Below, one piece after another: positions 1 to 8,930 of a stretch of 64,000 nucleotides of DNA. The first letter of the stretch is position 1. The number at the start of each line of letters is the position of its first letter. Under the pieces are notes generated by a model that saw only the letters and a list, made by a program, of their open reading frames with translations, ran no database searches and was not told the origin of the DNA. The position numbers were made by a program, and so were the translations under genes. Source of the stretch: an uncultured Acetatifactor sp. (GTDB lineage Bacteria; Bacillota; Clostridia; Lachnospirales; Lachnospiraceae); contig CAKRZO010000004.1 of the NCBI GenBank assembly GCA_934433135.1, positions 124,001 through 188,000 on the forward strand, given 5' to 3'.

Positions 1-2
1 GT

Positions 3-1484
3 ATGCAGATGTGCGGCTATAAGGATCTTCTGATCGGGTACGATTCGGCCGACTTTGTCGTGGAAGACGGGGAAATCTGCGGAATCTTGATGGTAAAAGA
101 AGAAGCCATGCAATCCATACGGGTTCTGATTTCCACAACGGGTTACCAAAGTCTTTTTCACAGACAGGCAAAGTTTGGCTGTGATACTGCCTATACCGTA
201 TCTTACGGAGAAGGATCAAATGGATCAAACGGGGAGGAACACTTTCAGGCAGGAGAAGTTTTTAACATTTCCTGTGAGAGCGACCGCTTTTTGACAGGAA
301 GAATCCAAATCAGACCGGATGTGTTGACTGGGAAAGTCAGCATTAACAGTGTGGAAAGAAATCAGGGGATTCCGTGTTTCAGGGGCTTTCTGGAACTGGT
401 TTTGACGGAAGAAGGAATGGTAATCATAAATGAGCTGCCGCTGGAGGAATATCTGTACAGTGTGGTTCCCAGCGAAATGCCGGCTTCTTTTCCCAAAGAG
501 GCGCTGAAAGCGCAGGCGGTCTGCGCCAGAACCTATGCCTACGGACACATGCTGCATGCTGCCTATCCGGGATACGGCGCCCATGTGGATGACAGCACAT
601 CCTACCAGGTCTATAACAATATAGCGGAGCAGGAAAACGCCGTAAGCGCCGTAAGAGAGACCTACGGTGAACTTTTATATACCGGGGATATGACAGCGCT
701 GGCAAATACCTATTATTATTCCACTTCCTGCGGAGCCGGGAGCGATGCCGGTGCCTTCAGCCCCGGAGGACAAGAGCAGTTATCCTATCTGAAACCGGAG
801 TTTATAAACCGCAGCGCATGGATTCAGAAGACATCAACCGGAAAGCCGATGGGAGCAGAGGAACTTTCCGAAGAAGAAACATTCCGGCAGTTCATTCTGC
901 AGACAAAAGAAGAGGACTATGAAAAGGACGAGGGATGGTACCGCTGGAGTTATGTTGTGGAAAAAGCAGATGAGAACAGGATGCTGTCTGTACTGCAAAA
1001 GCGTTATCGCAGCAGCCCAGGACTGATTTTAACCTACAGTAAAGAAAAGAATGACTATGTTAGTCAATATCCGGAAAAGTTGGGAAAGCTGAAAGATATC
1101 GCGATTGTAAAACGTGGTGCCGGAGGAGTTGCACAGGAACTGGTGCTGACCGGAGAAGAAGAAACGATAAAAGTCCTCTCGGAATACAATATCCGTTGTG
1201 TTTTAAACGACGGAAAGACAAAGGTTTGTAAGCAGGACGGGAAAGAGGTGCTGCTTTCTTCTCTTTTGCCCAGCGCTTTTTTTATAATAGAGACTGGAAA
1301 AGAGGGAGAAAATGTGGTAGGATATACCATAACAGGCGGAGGGTTCGGCCACGGTGTGGGAATGAGCCAGAATGCGGCCGGAATTATGGCCAGAGACGGT
1401 TTCAGTGCAGGAGAGATTCTTTCTTTCTTTTATCCGGGATGCATCCTTTGCAATGTGTATCAGATCGATCGGACTTCCTCATGA
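3..1484 (+). CDS. SpoIID/LytB-domain protein (5'-truncated by window edge)
   Basis: This is a SpoIID/LytB-type protein, a family of peptidoglycan lytic transglycosylases used in engulfment during sporulation. The SpoIID core is visible around residues 142-182 (LPLEEYLYSVVPSEMP), with the presumed catalytic Glu near residue 158. The closing family motif GGGFGHGVGMSQ lies about 50 residues before the end. The first Met in the window is followed directly by sequence that looks mid-domain, so the true start is probably upstream of position 1. Compared with classical SpoIID it has a long middle section (about residues 260-420) without a recognisable motif. The gene ends 88 bp before a YihY gene on the same strand. 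It may be SpoIID itself or one of the several SpoIID paralogues of Clostridia. Confidence 0.85.
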   Translation: MQMCGYKDLLIGYDSADFVVEDGEICGILMVKEEAMQSIRVLISTTGYQSLFHRQAKFGCDTAYTVSYGEGSNGSNGEEHFQAGEVFNISCESDRFLTGRIQIRPDVLTGKVSINSVERNQGIPCFRGFLELVLTEEGMVIINELPLEEYLYSVVPSEMPASFPKEALKAQAVCARTYAYGHMLHAAYPGYGAHVDDSTSYQVYNNIAEQENAVSAVRETYGELLYTGDMTALANTYYYSTSCGAGSDAGAFSPGGQEQLSYLKPEFINRSAWIQKTSTGKPMGAEELSEEETFRQFILQTKEEDYEKDEGWYRWSYVVEKADENRMLSVLQKRYRSSPGLILTYSKEKNDYVSQYPEKLGKLKDIAIVKRGAGGVAQELVLTGEEETIKVLSEYNIRCVLNDGKTKVCKQDGKEVLLSSLLPSAFFIIETGKEGENVVGYTITGGGFGHGVGMSQNAAGIMARDGFSAGEILSFFYPGCILCNVYQIDRTSS

Positions 1485-1571
1485 GGAAAGATTGGGTCTG
1501 TACATCCCGCATGCCGGAAAAGGCGGGAGCATAATAAATGCCGGAGAATGAGAAAGCAGGAGGTTTAGGCG

Positions 1572-2429
1572 TTGCATAAGCTATACAGATTATTCCGGGA
1601 TTTCAGTATTAAGATGGGGAAACAGAATATCAGCGCTTTTGCAGCAAGCACGGCTTTCTTTCTTTTTTTGTCGCTGGTCCCTATGTTAATTTTGGTTTGT
1701 ACCGTGATCCCCTATACCCCTTTGACAGAAGAAAATCTTGTAACAGCCGTAACGGATGTTTTGCCCGATATAGTCGATCCGCTGGCAGAAAGCCTGATTG
1801 CCGAAGTCTATGCCAAATCTGCGGGAATTCTGTCTTTGGCGGCAGTTGCCACCATGTGGTCCGCAGGAAAAGGAGTCCTTGCCCTGATCAGAGGATTAAA
1901 TGCCATTAATGATGTGGAAGAGAAACGTAATTATTTCCTTTTGCGGGTGGTTGCTTCCTTTTATACCATCATTATGCTGTGCGTGTTGATTTTGTCTTTG
2001 TTTATCATGGTGTTCGGCAATCGGCTGGTGGAACTGGCCTTATCCAATTTCCCGAGAATAAGATTGTTCATTTCATTCCTGATGAATTTTCGTTTTCTGG
2101 CTGTGTGGGCGATTCTGACTTTGATCTTCAGCCTGATTTACGCCTACATGCCCAATACCCGGTTAAGATTTAAGGAACAGCTTCCGGGAGCATCTTTTTC
2201 CGCCGTTGTATGGAGCGTCTTTTCCTGGGGATTTTCCCTGTATGTGGATCGCAGCCAGTCTTACAGTGTTTACGGAAGCCTTTCGATTATTGTGATTGTT
2301 ATGGTGTGGCTTTATTTTTGCATGTATATTATTATGATCGGCGCTTACATTAATAAGTATTTTCAGCCGGTGAACGAAGTGTTGATGAAAGAGAGAAAGA
2401 ATCTTCCGGGGGAGAAAAAATCTTCTTGA
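1572..2429 (+). CDS. YihY/BrkB-family integral membrane protein
   Basis: This 285-residue protein of the YihY/virulence-factor-BrkB family has about six hydrophobic segments, which indicates a cytoplasmic-membrane location. The family was once called RNase BN by mistake, and its biochemical role is unsettled. The family-typical N-terminus (ISAFAASTAFFLFLSLVPM, around residues 20-40) and the conserved middle part with Y-MPN and LPGA are present. Translation is taken to start at TTG 1572, because AGGAGGT lies just upstream and there is no better ATG. The stop codon overlaps the -35 box of the pheS T-box promoter, so the next transcription unit starts immediately after it. Confidence 0.85.
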   Translation: MHKLYRLFRDFSIKMGKQNISAFAASTAFFLFLSLVPMLILVCTVIPYTPLTEENLVTAVTDVLPDIVDPLAESLIAEVYAKSAGILSLAAVATMWSAGKGVLALIRGLNAINDVEEKRNYFLLRVVASFYTIIMLCVLILSLFIMVFGNRLVELALSNFPRIRLFISFLMNFRFLAVWAILTLIFSLIYAYMPNTRLRFKEQLPGASFSAVVWSVFSWGFSLYVDRSQSYSVYGSLSIIVIVMVWLYFCMYIIMIGAYINKYFQPVNEVLMKERKNLPGEKKSS

Positions 2430-2454
2430 CAATCGGGGGGGAAAACACTAGAAT
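2426..2454 (+). promoter_or_regulatory. Sigma-A-type promoter of the pheST leader
   Basis: TTGACA at 2426-2431 and TAGAAT at 2449-2454 are separated by 17 bp. The -35 box contains the TGA stop codon of the upstream YihY gene. Transcription from here would run into the T-box leader. Confidence 0.8.
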
Positions 2455-2456
2455 AG

Positions 2457-2731
2457 GCGTAGAGAAAGGCAAAGAAGGTGTCAGTAGAGCATTCTTTTCT
2501 TACAGAGAGGGAGAGCCAGTGGCTGAAAGCTGTCCCAAGTACAGAGGATGTTTCGAATTTCCCACCGGAGCTGCCCGGAAGAAACTTAAGTGCCCGAATG
2601 GGCAGGAGAGGAAGTAGTCCGGGACGACTGCGCACGTTACGCGTAAAGAGAGCCCGCAGGAAGCGGGAATGTGGGTGGTACCGCGGAATGATATTTCGTC
2701 CCTTGCTGTTTGATGCAGCAGGGGATTTTTT
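2457..2731 (+). promoter_or_regulatory. T-box riboswitch leader (tRNA-Phe type) with terminator
   Basis: The leader contains the T-box core GGGTGGTACCGCGG at 2673-2686. A terminator follows, with stem CCCTTGCTG 2700-2708 paired to CAGCAGGGG 2716-2724 and a run of six T. The upstream part (about 2480-2600) would form stem I. A TTC triplet at 2559-2561, following GAAT, is a candidate Phe specifier codon. Uncharged tRNA-Phe is expected to stabilise the antiterminator and switch on pheST. An open reading frame runs through the leader in frame with pheS but is not expected to be translated. Confidence 0.92.
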
Positions 2732-2819
2732 GTGTTATGGGAAATGGGGTCCTATGACAGAAAAAACTGTACTGCGGCAGAAAAACAGAGTTAGAAACTT
2801 TAAGAAAGGAAACAAAAAG

Positions 2820-3839
2820 ATGAAAGAGAAACTAGCCCAGATCAGAGAAGATGCCCTGGCTCAGATCAGAAAATGTGAGTCCGTGGAAAAGCTTAACGAG
2901 ATAAAAGTCAGCATTCTGGGAAAAAAAGGAGAACTGACCAGTGTCTTAAAGTCCATGAAGGAAGTGCCTGCAGAGGAAAGACCGCAGGTGGGACAATGGG
3001 TGAATGAGACCAGACAGGAAATTGAAAATCGGCTGGAGGAAGCCCGCAGCAGAATGGAACGCGCTTTACAGGAGGCCAGACTGAAGGGGGAAGTGATTGA
3101 CGTAACGCTGCCGGCGAAGAAAGCGGAAATCGGCCACAGACATCCCAATACCATTGCACTGGAGGAAGTGGAGCGCATCTTTATCGGAATGGGATATGAA
3201 GTGGTGGAAGGACCGGAAGTGGAAAAAGATTATTATAACTTTGAAGCGTTGAATATTCCGGCGGATCACCCGGCAAAAGACGAACAGGATACGTTTTATG
3301 TAACCGGTGATATCCTTTTAAGGACGCAGACATCCCCCGTACAGGTTCATGAAATGGAGAAGGGGAAGCTTCCTATCCGTATGATTGCTCCCGGAAGAGT
3401 TTTCCGTGCCGATGAAGTGGATGCAACCCATTCTCCTTCTTTCCATCAGATCGAAGGACTGGTAATTGATAAAAACATCACCTTTGCCGATTTGAAAGGG
3501 ACACTTGCCGAGTTTGCAAAGCAACTTTTCGGAGAGAATACGAAAGTAAAGTTCCGTCCCCATCATTTCCCGTTTACAGAGCCCAGTGCGGAAGTGGATG
3601 TTACCTGTTTTAAGTGCGGAGGAAGCGGCTGCCGATTCTGTAAAGGAAGCGGCTGGATTGAGATCTTAGGCTGCGGTATGGTACATCCCCATGTCCTGGA
3701 GATGAGCGGAATCGATCCGAAAGAGTATTCCGGTTTTGCTTTCGGTGTCGGTCTGGAACGAATTGCATTGCTGAAATATGAGATAGATGATATGCGTCTG
3801 CTGTATGAAAATGATATCCGTTTCCTGAAGCAGTTCTAA
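2820..3839 (+). CDS. pheS: Phenylalanine-tRNA ligase alpha subunit
   Basis: PheS is the catalytic alpha subunit of the alpha2-beta2 phenylalanyl-tRNA synthetase, which charges tRNA-Phe in the cytoplasm. The 339-residue length matches the family. It has the N-terminal coiled-coil region (residues 1-95), class II motif 2 (APGRVFRADEVDATHSPSFHQ) and the C-terminal glycine-rich motif GFAFGVGLERIALLKY. A Cys-rich stretch (CFKCGGSGCRFCKGSG) typical of bacterial PheS is present. The frame is open much further upstream, but the start at 2820 is chosen because AAGAAAGGA precedes it and the upstream frame crosses the T-box leader. pheT follows after 64 bp and the two are almost certainly cotranscribed. 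Confidence 0.97.
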   Translation: MKEKLAQIREDALAQIRKCESVEKLNEIKVSILGKKGELTSVLKSMKEVPAEERPQVGQWVNETRQEIENRLEEARSRMERALQEARLKGEVIDVTLPAKKAEIGHRHPNTIALEEVERIFIGMGYEVVEGPEVEKDYYNFEALNIPADHPAKDEQDTFYVTGDILLRTQTSPVQVHEMEKGKLPIRMIAPGRVFRADEVDATHSPSFHQIEGLVIDKNITFADLKGTLAEFAKQLFGENTKVKFRPHHFPFTEPSAEVDVTCFKCGGSGCRFCKGSGWIEILGCGMVHPHVLEMSGIDPKEYSGFAFGVGLERIALLKYEIDDMRLLYENDIRFLKQF

Positions 3840-3903
3840 AGGGATTCGGGCATCAGGATCGGAAAGGATAACGCGGCAGGCCGCAGGAAAGGAATAAGAA
3901 AGA

Positions 3904-6324
3904 ATGAATACAGCATTATCATGGATAAAAGCATATGTACCGGAACTTGCATGTACGGATCAGGAATATTGCGATGCAATGACTCTTACCGGTACCAAGG
4001 TAGAAGGGTATGAGAGGGCCGATAAAAATCTGGAAAAAATCGTAGTCGGACAGATTAAGTCCATTGAGCCTCATCCCGATGCCGACAAATTAATTATCTG
4101 TCAGGTAGATATTAAAGAGGAAGTGATTCAGATCGTTACAGGAGCCCATAACGTGGCAGTAGGCGATAAGGTGCCTGTTGTATTGGACGGCGGTAAGGTA
4201 GCCGGAGGACATGACGGCGGACCGCTTCCGGAAGACGGTATCCGGATCAAGGCCGGAAAACTGAGAGGAATTCCCTCCAATGGAATGATGTGTTCCATTG
4301 AAGAACTGGGTTCCGACCGGAATATGTATCCTGAGGCGCCGGAAGAAGGAATTTATATTTTCGGAGAGGATGCACAGGTCGGAGCAGATGCCATAGAATT
4401 ACTGGGACTGCATGATACGGTTTTTGAATATGAGATTACCAGCAACCGTGTGGATTGCTACAGTGTACTGGGAATTGCCAGAGAGGCGGCCGCTACGTTC
4501 CACAAGCCGTTTTGCCCGCCTATTGTTACGGCAACCGGAAACGCGGAAGATGTTCACGATTATGTATCTGTAGAAGTAAAGGATACCGATCTTTGCAGCA
4601 GATATTGCGCCAGAGTGGTAAAAAATATCAAAATCGGACCGTCTCCGAAGTGGATGCAGAGACGTCTTGCCGCCAGCGGAATCCGTCCAATCAACAACCT
4701 GGTGGATATTACTAACTATGTTATGGAAGAATACGGTCAGCCCATGCATGCCTTTGATCTGGATACCGTTGCCGGCAGAAAGATTATTGTCCGCCGCGCC
4801 AAGGACGGAGATACGTTCCAGACTCTGGACGGACAGGTAAGAAAGCTGGACGGCGAAATCCTGATGATCTGTGATGCGGAAAAGGAAATCGGCATTGCGG
4901 GTATTATGGGAGGAGAAAACAGCAAAATTACCGATCGGGTAAAGAATGTTTTATTTGAATCGGCGGTATTCAACGGACCGAATATCCGTAAGTCCGCCAA
5001 AAGATTGGGACTGCGTACGGATGCATCCGGCAAATTTGAAAAGGGTCTGGATCCCAGAACCTCGGAAGAAGCGATCAACCGTGCCTGCCAGCTCATTGAA
5101 GAGTTGGGCTGCGGAGAAGTGGTAGGGGGCATGGTGGATGTCAAAGAGCCGTTAAAGCCTCTTAACCGGATTGCTTTTGAGCCGGAGAGAATCAATGCTT
5201 TGTTGGGAACCGATGTTTCTGCGGAAGAAATGATCGCTATTTTTGAAAAAGAAGATCTGATTTACGACAAGGAGACCAATGAAGTAATCATTCCTTCTTT
5301 CCGTCAGGATCTGGTGGGATTCGCGGATATGGCGGAAGAAGTTGCCAGATTCCATGGCTACGGAAAAATCCCGACCACGCTTCCCAAAGGAGAAGCTACC
5401 ACCGGAAAGCTTTCCTATAAGTTAAGGATCGAACAGAAGGCAAGGGATATTGCAGAGTATTGCGGATTTTCCCAGGGAATGTGCTATTCTTTTGAAAGTC
5501 CTAAGGTATTTGATAAGCTGCTTTTGCCGGCGGATGACAAGCTGCGTAAGACCGTGACGATTTCCAATCCTTTGGGAGAGGATTTCTCTGTTATGAGAAC
5601 CCTGCCTTTAAACGGTATGCTGACAAGTCTTGCCACGAATTATAACCGCCGCAATAAGAATGTCAAGCTGTATGAGCTCGGGAACATTTATCTGCCCAAG
5701 GCGCTTCCGCTGACAGAACTTCCGGATGAAAGAATGCAGTTTACACTGGGATTTTACGGAGACGGAGACTTCTTTACGTTAAAAGGAGTGGTTGAGGAGT
5801 TCTTTGACTGCGTCGGCATGCATAAGAGAGCGGAATATGACCCACAGGCCGGAAAGCCGTTCTTTCATCCGGGAAGACAGGCCCTGATCCGGTATGAGGA
5901 TGTTATCATAGGTTATCTGGGAGAAGTGCATCCGGATGTGGCACAGCGTTACGGCATCGGTACCAGAGCTTATATTGCCGTACTGGATATGCCGGCTCTT
6001 CTGCCCTTCACCAGCTTTGAACGGAAATATACCGGAATTGCAAAGTTCCCGGCAGTCAGCAGAGATATCAGTATGGTCGTACCGAAGAATATTCTGGTTG
6101 GCCAGATTGAGAAAGTGATCGAACAAAGAGGCGGAAAGATTCTGGAAGGATATCAGCTGTTTGATATTTACGAAGGAAGCCAAATTAAAGAAGGCTACAA
6201 GTCGATTGCCTATTCCATTACGTTCCGGGCAAAAGACAGAACGTTGGAAGAGAGTGATATTTCCGCTGCCATGAAGAAGATTTTGAACGGACTGGAACAG
6301 CTCGGAATTGAATTAAGACAGTGA
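3904..6324 (+). CDS. pheT: Phenylalanine-tRNA ligase beta subunit
   Basis: PheT is the beta subunit of phenylalanyl-tRNA synthetase. It provides tRNA recognition and the editing site. The 806-residue protein is full length. The N-terminal tRNA-binding OB fold (about residues 40-150, VGQIKSIEPHPDADKL) is followed by the B3/B4 editing module (about 210-380), the B5 domain and the C-terminal FDX-ACB anticodon-binding domain (FPAVSRDISMVVPKN to the end). GGAATAAGAAAGA precedes the ATG. It is the second gene of the T-box-controlled pheST operon, and an M18 aminopeptidase gene follows after 52 bp. Confidence 0.97.
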   Translation: MNTALSWIKAYVPELACTDQEYCDAMTLTGTKVEGYERADKNLEKIVVGQIKSIEPHPDADKLIICQVDIKEEVIQIVTGAHNVAVGDKVPVVLDGGKVAGGHDGGPLPEDGIRIKAGKLRGIPSNGMMCSIEELGSDRNMYPEAPEEGIYIFGEDAQVGADAIELLGLHDTVFEYEITSNRVDCYSVLGIAREAAATFHKPFCPPIVTATGNAEDVHDYVSVEVKDTDLCSRYCARVVKNIKIGPSPKWMQRRLAASGIRPINNLVDITNYVMEEYGQPMHAFDLDTVAGRKIIVRRAKDGDTFQTLDGQVRKLDGEILMICDAEKEIGIAGIMGGENSKITDRVKNVLFESAVFNGPNIRKSAKRLGLRTDASGKFEKGLDPRTSEEAINRACQLIEELGCGEVVGGMVDVKEPLKPLNRIAFEPERINALLGTDVSAEEMIAIFEKEDLIYDKETNEVIIPSFRQDLVGFADMAEEVARFHGYGKIPTTLPKGEATTGKLSYKLRIEQKARDIAEYCGFSQGMCYSFESPKVFDKLLLPADDKLRKTVTISNPLGEDFSVMRTLPLNGMLTSLATNYNRRNKNVKLYELGNIYLPKALPLTELPDERMQFTLGFYGDGDFFTLKGVVEEFFDCVGMHKRAEYDPQAGKPFFHPGRQALIRYEDVIIGYLGEVHPDVAQRYGIGTRAYIAVLDMPALLPFTSFERKYTGIAKFPAVSRDISMVVPKNILVGQIEKVIEQRGGKILEGYQLFDIYEGSQIKEGYKSIAYSITFRAKDRTLEESDISAAMKKILNGLEQLGIELRQ

Positions 6325-6376
6325 TAATATATTTACAAAGCACAGGCATAAAAAATACGGAAAGGAAGAACGAACA

Positions 6377-7786
6377 ATGGAGAAAAAGAATACTTGGGAA
6401 ACCTACAGTAAGTCACAGCTGAAAGAGCTGGAAAAGTTAAATGCAAAGTACCGTGAATTCCTGGATCACGGCAAGACGGAGAGAGAATGTATTGATACGA
6501 TTGTCAATACAATCGAAAAGGAAGGCTATCGCGAGCTGGAAGTGCTGGAAAGGGAAGGAAAGAAACTGGAAGCAGGCGATAAAGTCTACAGTGTATGGAT
6601 GAATAAGTCTATTGCCATGTTCCAGATCGGAAAGAAGCCCATGGCGGAAGGAATGAATATTCTGGGTGCTCACATTGACAGCCCGAGACTGGATATCAAG
6701 CAAAATCCCTTGTATGAAGACGGCGGCTTCGCTTATCTGGATACCCACTATTACGGCGGTGTCAAGAAGTATCAGTGGGTAACCATTCCGCTGGCGCTTC
6801 ACGGTGTCATTGTGAAAAAGGACGGAACCACGGTAGAAGTCAATATCGGTGAAAATGAAGAGGATCCGGTATTCTTCGTTTCCGACCTGTTGATTCATCT
6901 GTCCCAGGAACAGCTGGAAAAAACGGCCGCAAAGGTAATCGAAGGAGAAGCGCTGGATATTATCGTAGGCAACAAACCTCTTTTGTTGGGCAAGAAAGAA
7001 GGGAAAACCGAACCGGCAAAAGAAGCGGTAAAGGCCGGTGTACTGGATATTCTGAAGAAGCAGTATGATGTGGAAGAAGAGGACTTTATTTCCGCAGAAC
7101 TGGAAGTGGTTCCGGCAGGAAAAGCAAGAGAAGCCGGTCTGGACCGCAGTATGATTCTGGCTTACGGACAGGATGACAGAGTCTGCGCTTATACTTCCCT
7201 GCAGGCAATGCTGGATACCGGAGTAACGGACAGAACACTGTGCTGTATTCTGGTGGACAAAGAGGAAATCGGATCGGTGGGTGCTACCGGTATGCAGTCT
7301 AAATTCTTTGAAAATGCAGTGGCTGAAGTGATGGATCTGTGCGGAGAGTATACGGAGATGAATGTCAGAAAGTGCCTTGCACATTCCTGCATGCTTTCCT
7401 CCGATGTCAGCAGCGCATATGACCCTTCCTTTGCAGGCAGCTTTGATAAGAAAAATGTAGCTTATCTGGGCGGCGGTATGGTGCTGAACAAATTTACCGG
7501 AGCCAGAGGAAAGTCCGGATCTAACGATGCCAATGCAGAATATCTCGGACATATCCGTAAGATTTATGAAGACAGAAAGGTTTGTTTCCAGACCGCAGAG
7601 CTCGGCAGAGTGGATTTGGGCGGCGGCGGAACCATCGCTTACATCCTGGCATTGTACGGTATGAACGTTATCGACAGCGGTGTGGCTGTATTGAATATGC
7701 ATGCGCCCTGGGAAGCTACCAGCAAAGCGGATGTTTATGAGACTTATCGCGGATATCGCGCATTTGCGGAAGAGGCATCCATGTAA
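6377..7786 (+). CDS. M18-family aminopeptidase
   Basis: This is a zinc-dependent M18 aminopeptidase (aminopeptidase I / DNPEP family) that removes N-terminal residues from peptides in the cytoplasm. The 469 residues fit the family. GAHIDSPRLD (His99, Asp101) gives the first metal-binding motif, DKEEIGSVGATG the catalytic/metal Glu pair, and the final NMHAPWE the last His ligand. GGAAAGGAAG precedes the ATG. The stop codon shares one base with the queA start (TAATG), so the two are translationally coupled. Confidence 0.92.
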   Translation: MEKKNTWETYSKSQLKELEKLNAKYREFLDHGKTERECIDTIVNTIEKEGYRELEVLEREGKKLEAGDKVYSVWMNKSIAMFQIGKKPMAEGMNILGAHIDSPRLDIKQNPLYEDGGFAYLDTHYYGGVKKYQWVTIPLALHGVIVKKDGTTVEVNIGENEEDPVFFVSDLLIHLSQEQLEKTAAKVIEGEALDIIVGNKPLLLGKKEGKTEPAKEAVKAGVLDILKKQYDVEEEDFISAELEVVPAGKAREAGLDRSMILAYGQDDRVCAYTSLQAMLDTGVTDRTLCCILVDKEEIGSVGATGMQSKFFENAVAEVMDLCGEYTEMNVRKCLAHSCMLSSDVSSAYDPSFAGSFDKKNVAYLGGGMVLNKFTGARGKSGSNDANAEYLGHIRKIYEDRKVCFQTAELGRVDLGGGGTIAYILALYGMNVIDSGVAVLNMHAPWEATSKADVYETYRGYRAFAEEASM

Positions 7787-8820
7787 TGAAAGAGTTATTG
7801 AAATCGGATTTTTATTTTGATCTTCCGAAGGAACTGATTGCTCAGGATCCTTTGGAGGATCGGTCTTCCTCCAGACTGCTGGTGCTGGATAAAAAGACCG
7901 GCGAAGTGTCCCATCATGTTTTCCGGGAAATCGTGGATTTCTTAAATCCGGGTGACTGCCTGGTATTGAATAATACCAAGGTGATTCCCGCAAGACTTTT
8001 GGGAGTCCGGGAAGAGACCGGCGCCCATGTGGAGCTTCTTCTCTTGAAAAGAAGGGAAAATGATGTGTGGGAGACTCTGGTAAAGCCCGGTAAGAAATGC
8101 AGACCGGGAACCAGACTTTCCTTCGGAGACGGACTTTTAAAAGCGGAAATCCTGGAAACGGTAGAAGAAGGCAACCGTCTGGTAAAATTTACCTATGACA
8201 GAATTTTCGAGGAAGTGCTGGATCGCCTGGGAGAAATGCCGCTTCCGCCCTATATCACACATAAGTTAAAGGATAAAAACCGCTATCAGACGGTTTATGC
8301 CAAATACGAAGGTTCCGCTGCGGCACCGACGGCAGGGCTCCATTTTACCGAGGAGCTTCTTGGGCAGATTGCCGATAAAGGCGTGGAAATTGCCTATGTT
8401 ACCCTGCACGTGGGTCTCGGAACTTTTCGCCCGGTAAAAGAAGAGAATGTTCTGGATCACCATATGCATTCGGAATATTATCAGGTAACGCCGGAAGCGG
8501 CGGAGAAGATCAACAAAGCCAAAAGAGAAGGAAAGCGGGTTATCTGTGTGGGAACCACCAGCTGCCGGACCATTGAAAGCGCGGCTGATGAGAACGGTAT
8601 TTTGAAACCGGGGTGTGCAAATACGGAGATTTTCATTTATCCGGGGTATCGCTTCAAAATATTGGATGCGCTGATTACCAATTTTCATCTGCCGGAATCT
8701 ACGCTGGTTATGCTGGTATCGGCGTTGGCGGGAAGAGAAAATGTGCTTGCGGCATATGAGCAGGCAATTGCCGAAAAGTACCGTTTTTTCAGCTTCGGCG
8801 ATGCGATGTTTATTCATTAG
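7786..8820 (+). CDS. queA: tRNA preQ1(34) S-adenosylmethionine ribosyltransferase-isomerase
   Basis: QueA transfers and isomerises the ribosyl moiety of SAM onto preQ1 at tRNA position 34, forming epoxyqueuosine. The 344-residue length is normal. Family landmarks are the N-terminal FDLPKELIAQ, NNTKVIPARL, the central SAAAPTAGLHFT and the C-terminal ALITNFHLPESTLVMLVSA. The start overlaps the aminopeptidase stop by one base. No tgt gene is present in the window. Confidence 0.96.
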   Translation: MKELLKSDFYFDLPKELIAQDPLEDRSSSRLLVLDKKTGEVSHHVFREIVDFLNPGDCLVLNNTKVIPARLLGVREETGAHVELLLLKRRENDVWETLVKPGKKCRPGTRLSFGDGLLKAEILETVEEGNRLVKFTYDRIFEEVLDRLGEMPLPPYITHKLKDKNRYQTVYAKYEGSAAAPTAGLHFTEELLGQIADKGVEIAYVTLHVGLGTFRPVKEENVLDHHMHSEYYQVTPEAAEKINKAKREGKRVICVGTTSCRTIESAADENGILKPGCANTEIFIYPGYRFKILDALITNFHLPESTLVMLVSALAGRENVLAAYEQAIAEKYRFFSFGDAMFIH

Positions 8821-8895
8821 AAAAAATAAGACGGGTAAGCAGAATCAGAAAAGTAAGAAGAATCAAAAGAATGAAAAAAATGAAAAAATGAAAAG

Positions 8896-8930
8896 AAAAG
8901 GATACGGTCAATAAACGCCGTATCCTTTTT
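8896..8930. terminator. Bidirectional terminator between queA and tyrA
   Basis: The arms AAAAGGATACGG (about 8896-8907) and CCGTATCCTTTT (8918-8929) form a 12-bp stem with T-rich tails on both strands. The stop codon of the minus-strand tyrA (8908-8910) lies in the loop, and its last sense codons form one arm. Confidence 0.8.

Noticed and set aside
2478..2819. In-frame N-terminal extension of pheS of 114 codons
   Set aside because: It crosses the T-box leader and terminator, whereas a good ribosome site and family length support the start at 2820.
6437..7993. 518-codon open frame on the minus strand opposite the aminopeptidase gene
   Set aside because: It is the antisense shadow of a well-supported gene; the translation is rich in His, Cys and Phe and shows no family motif.
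8821..8895. Purine-rich AAAATGAAAA-type tract after queA
   Set aside because: Low-complexity spacer without regular period or fold; similar A/G-rich spacers occur at 28469-28565.
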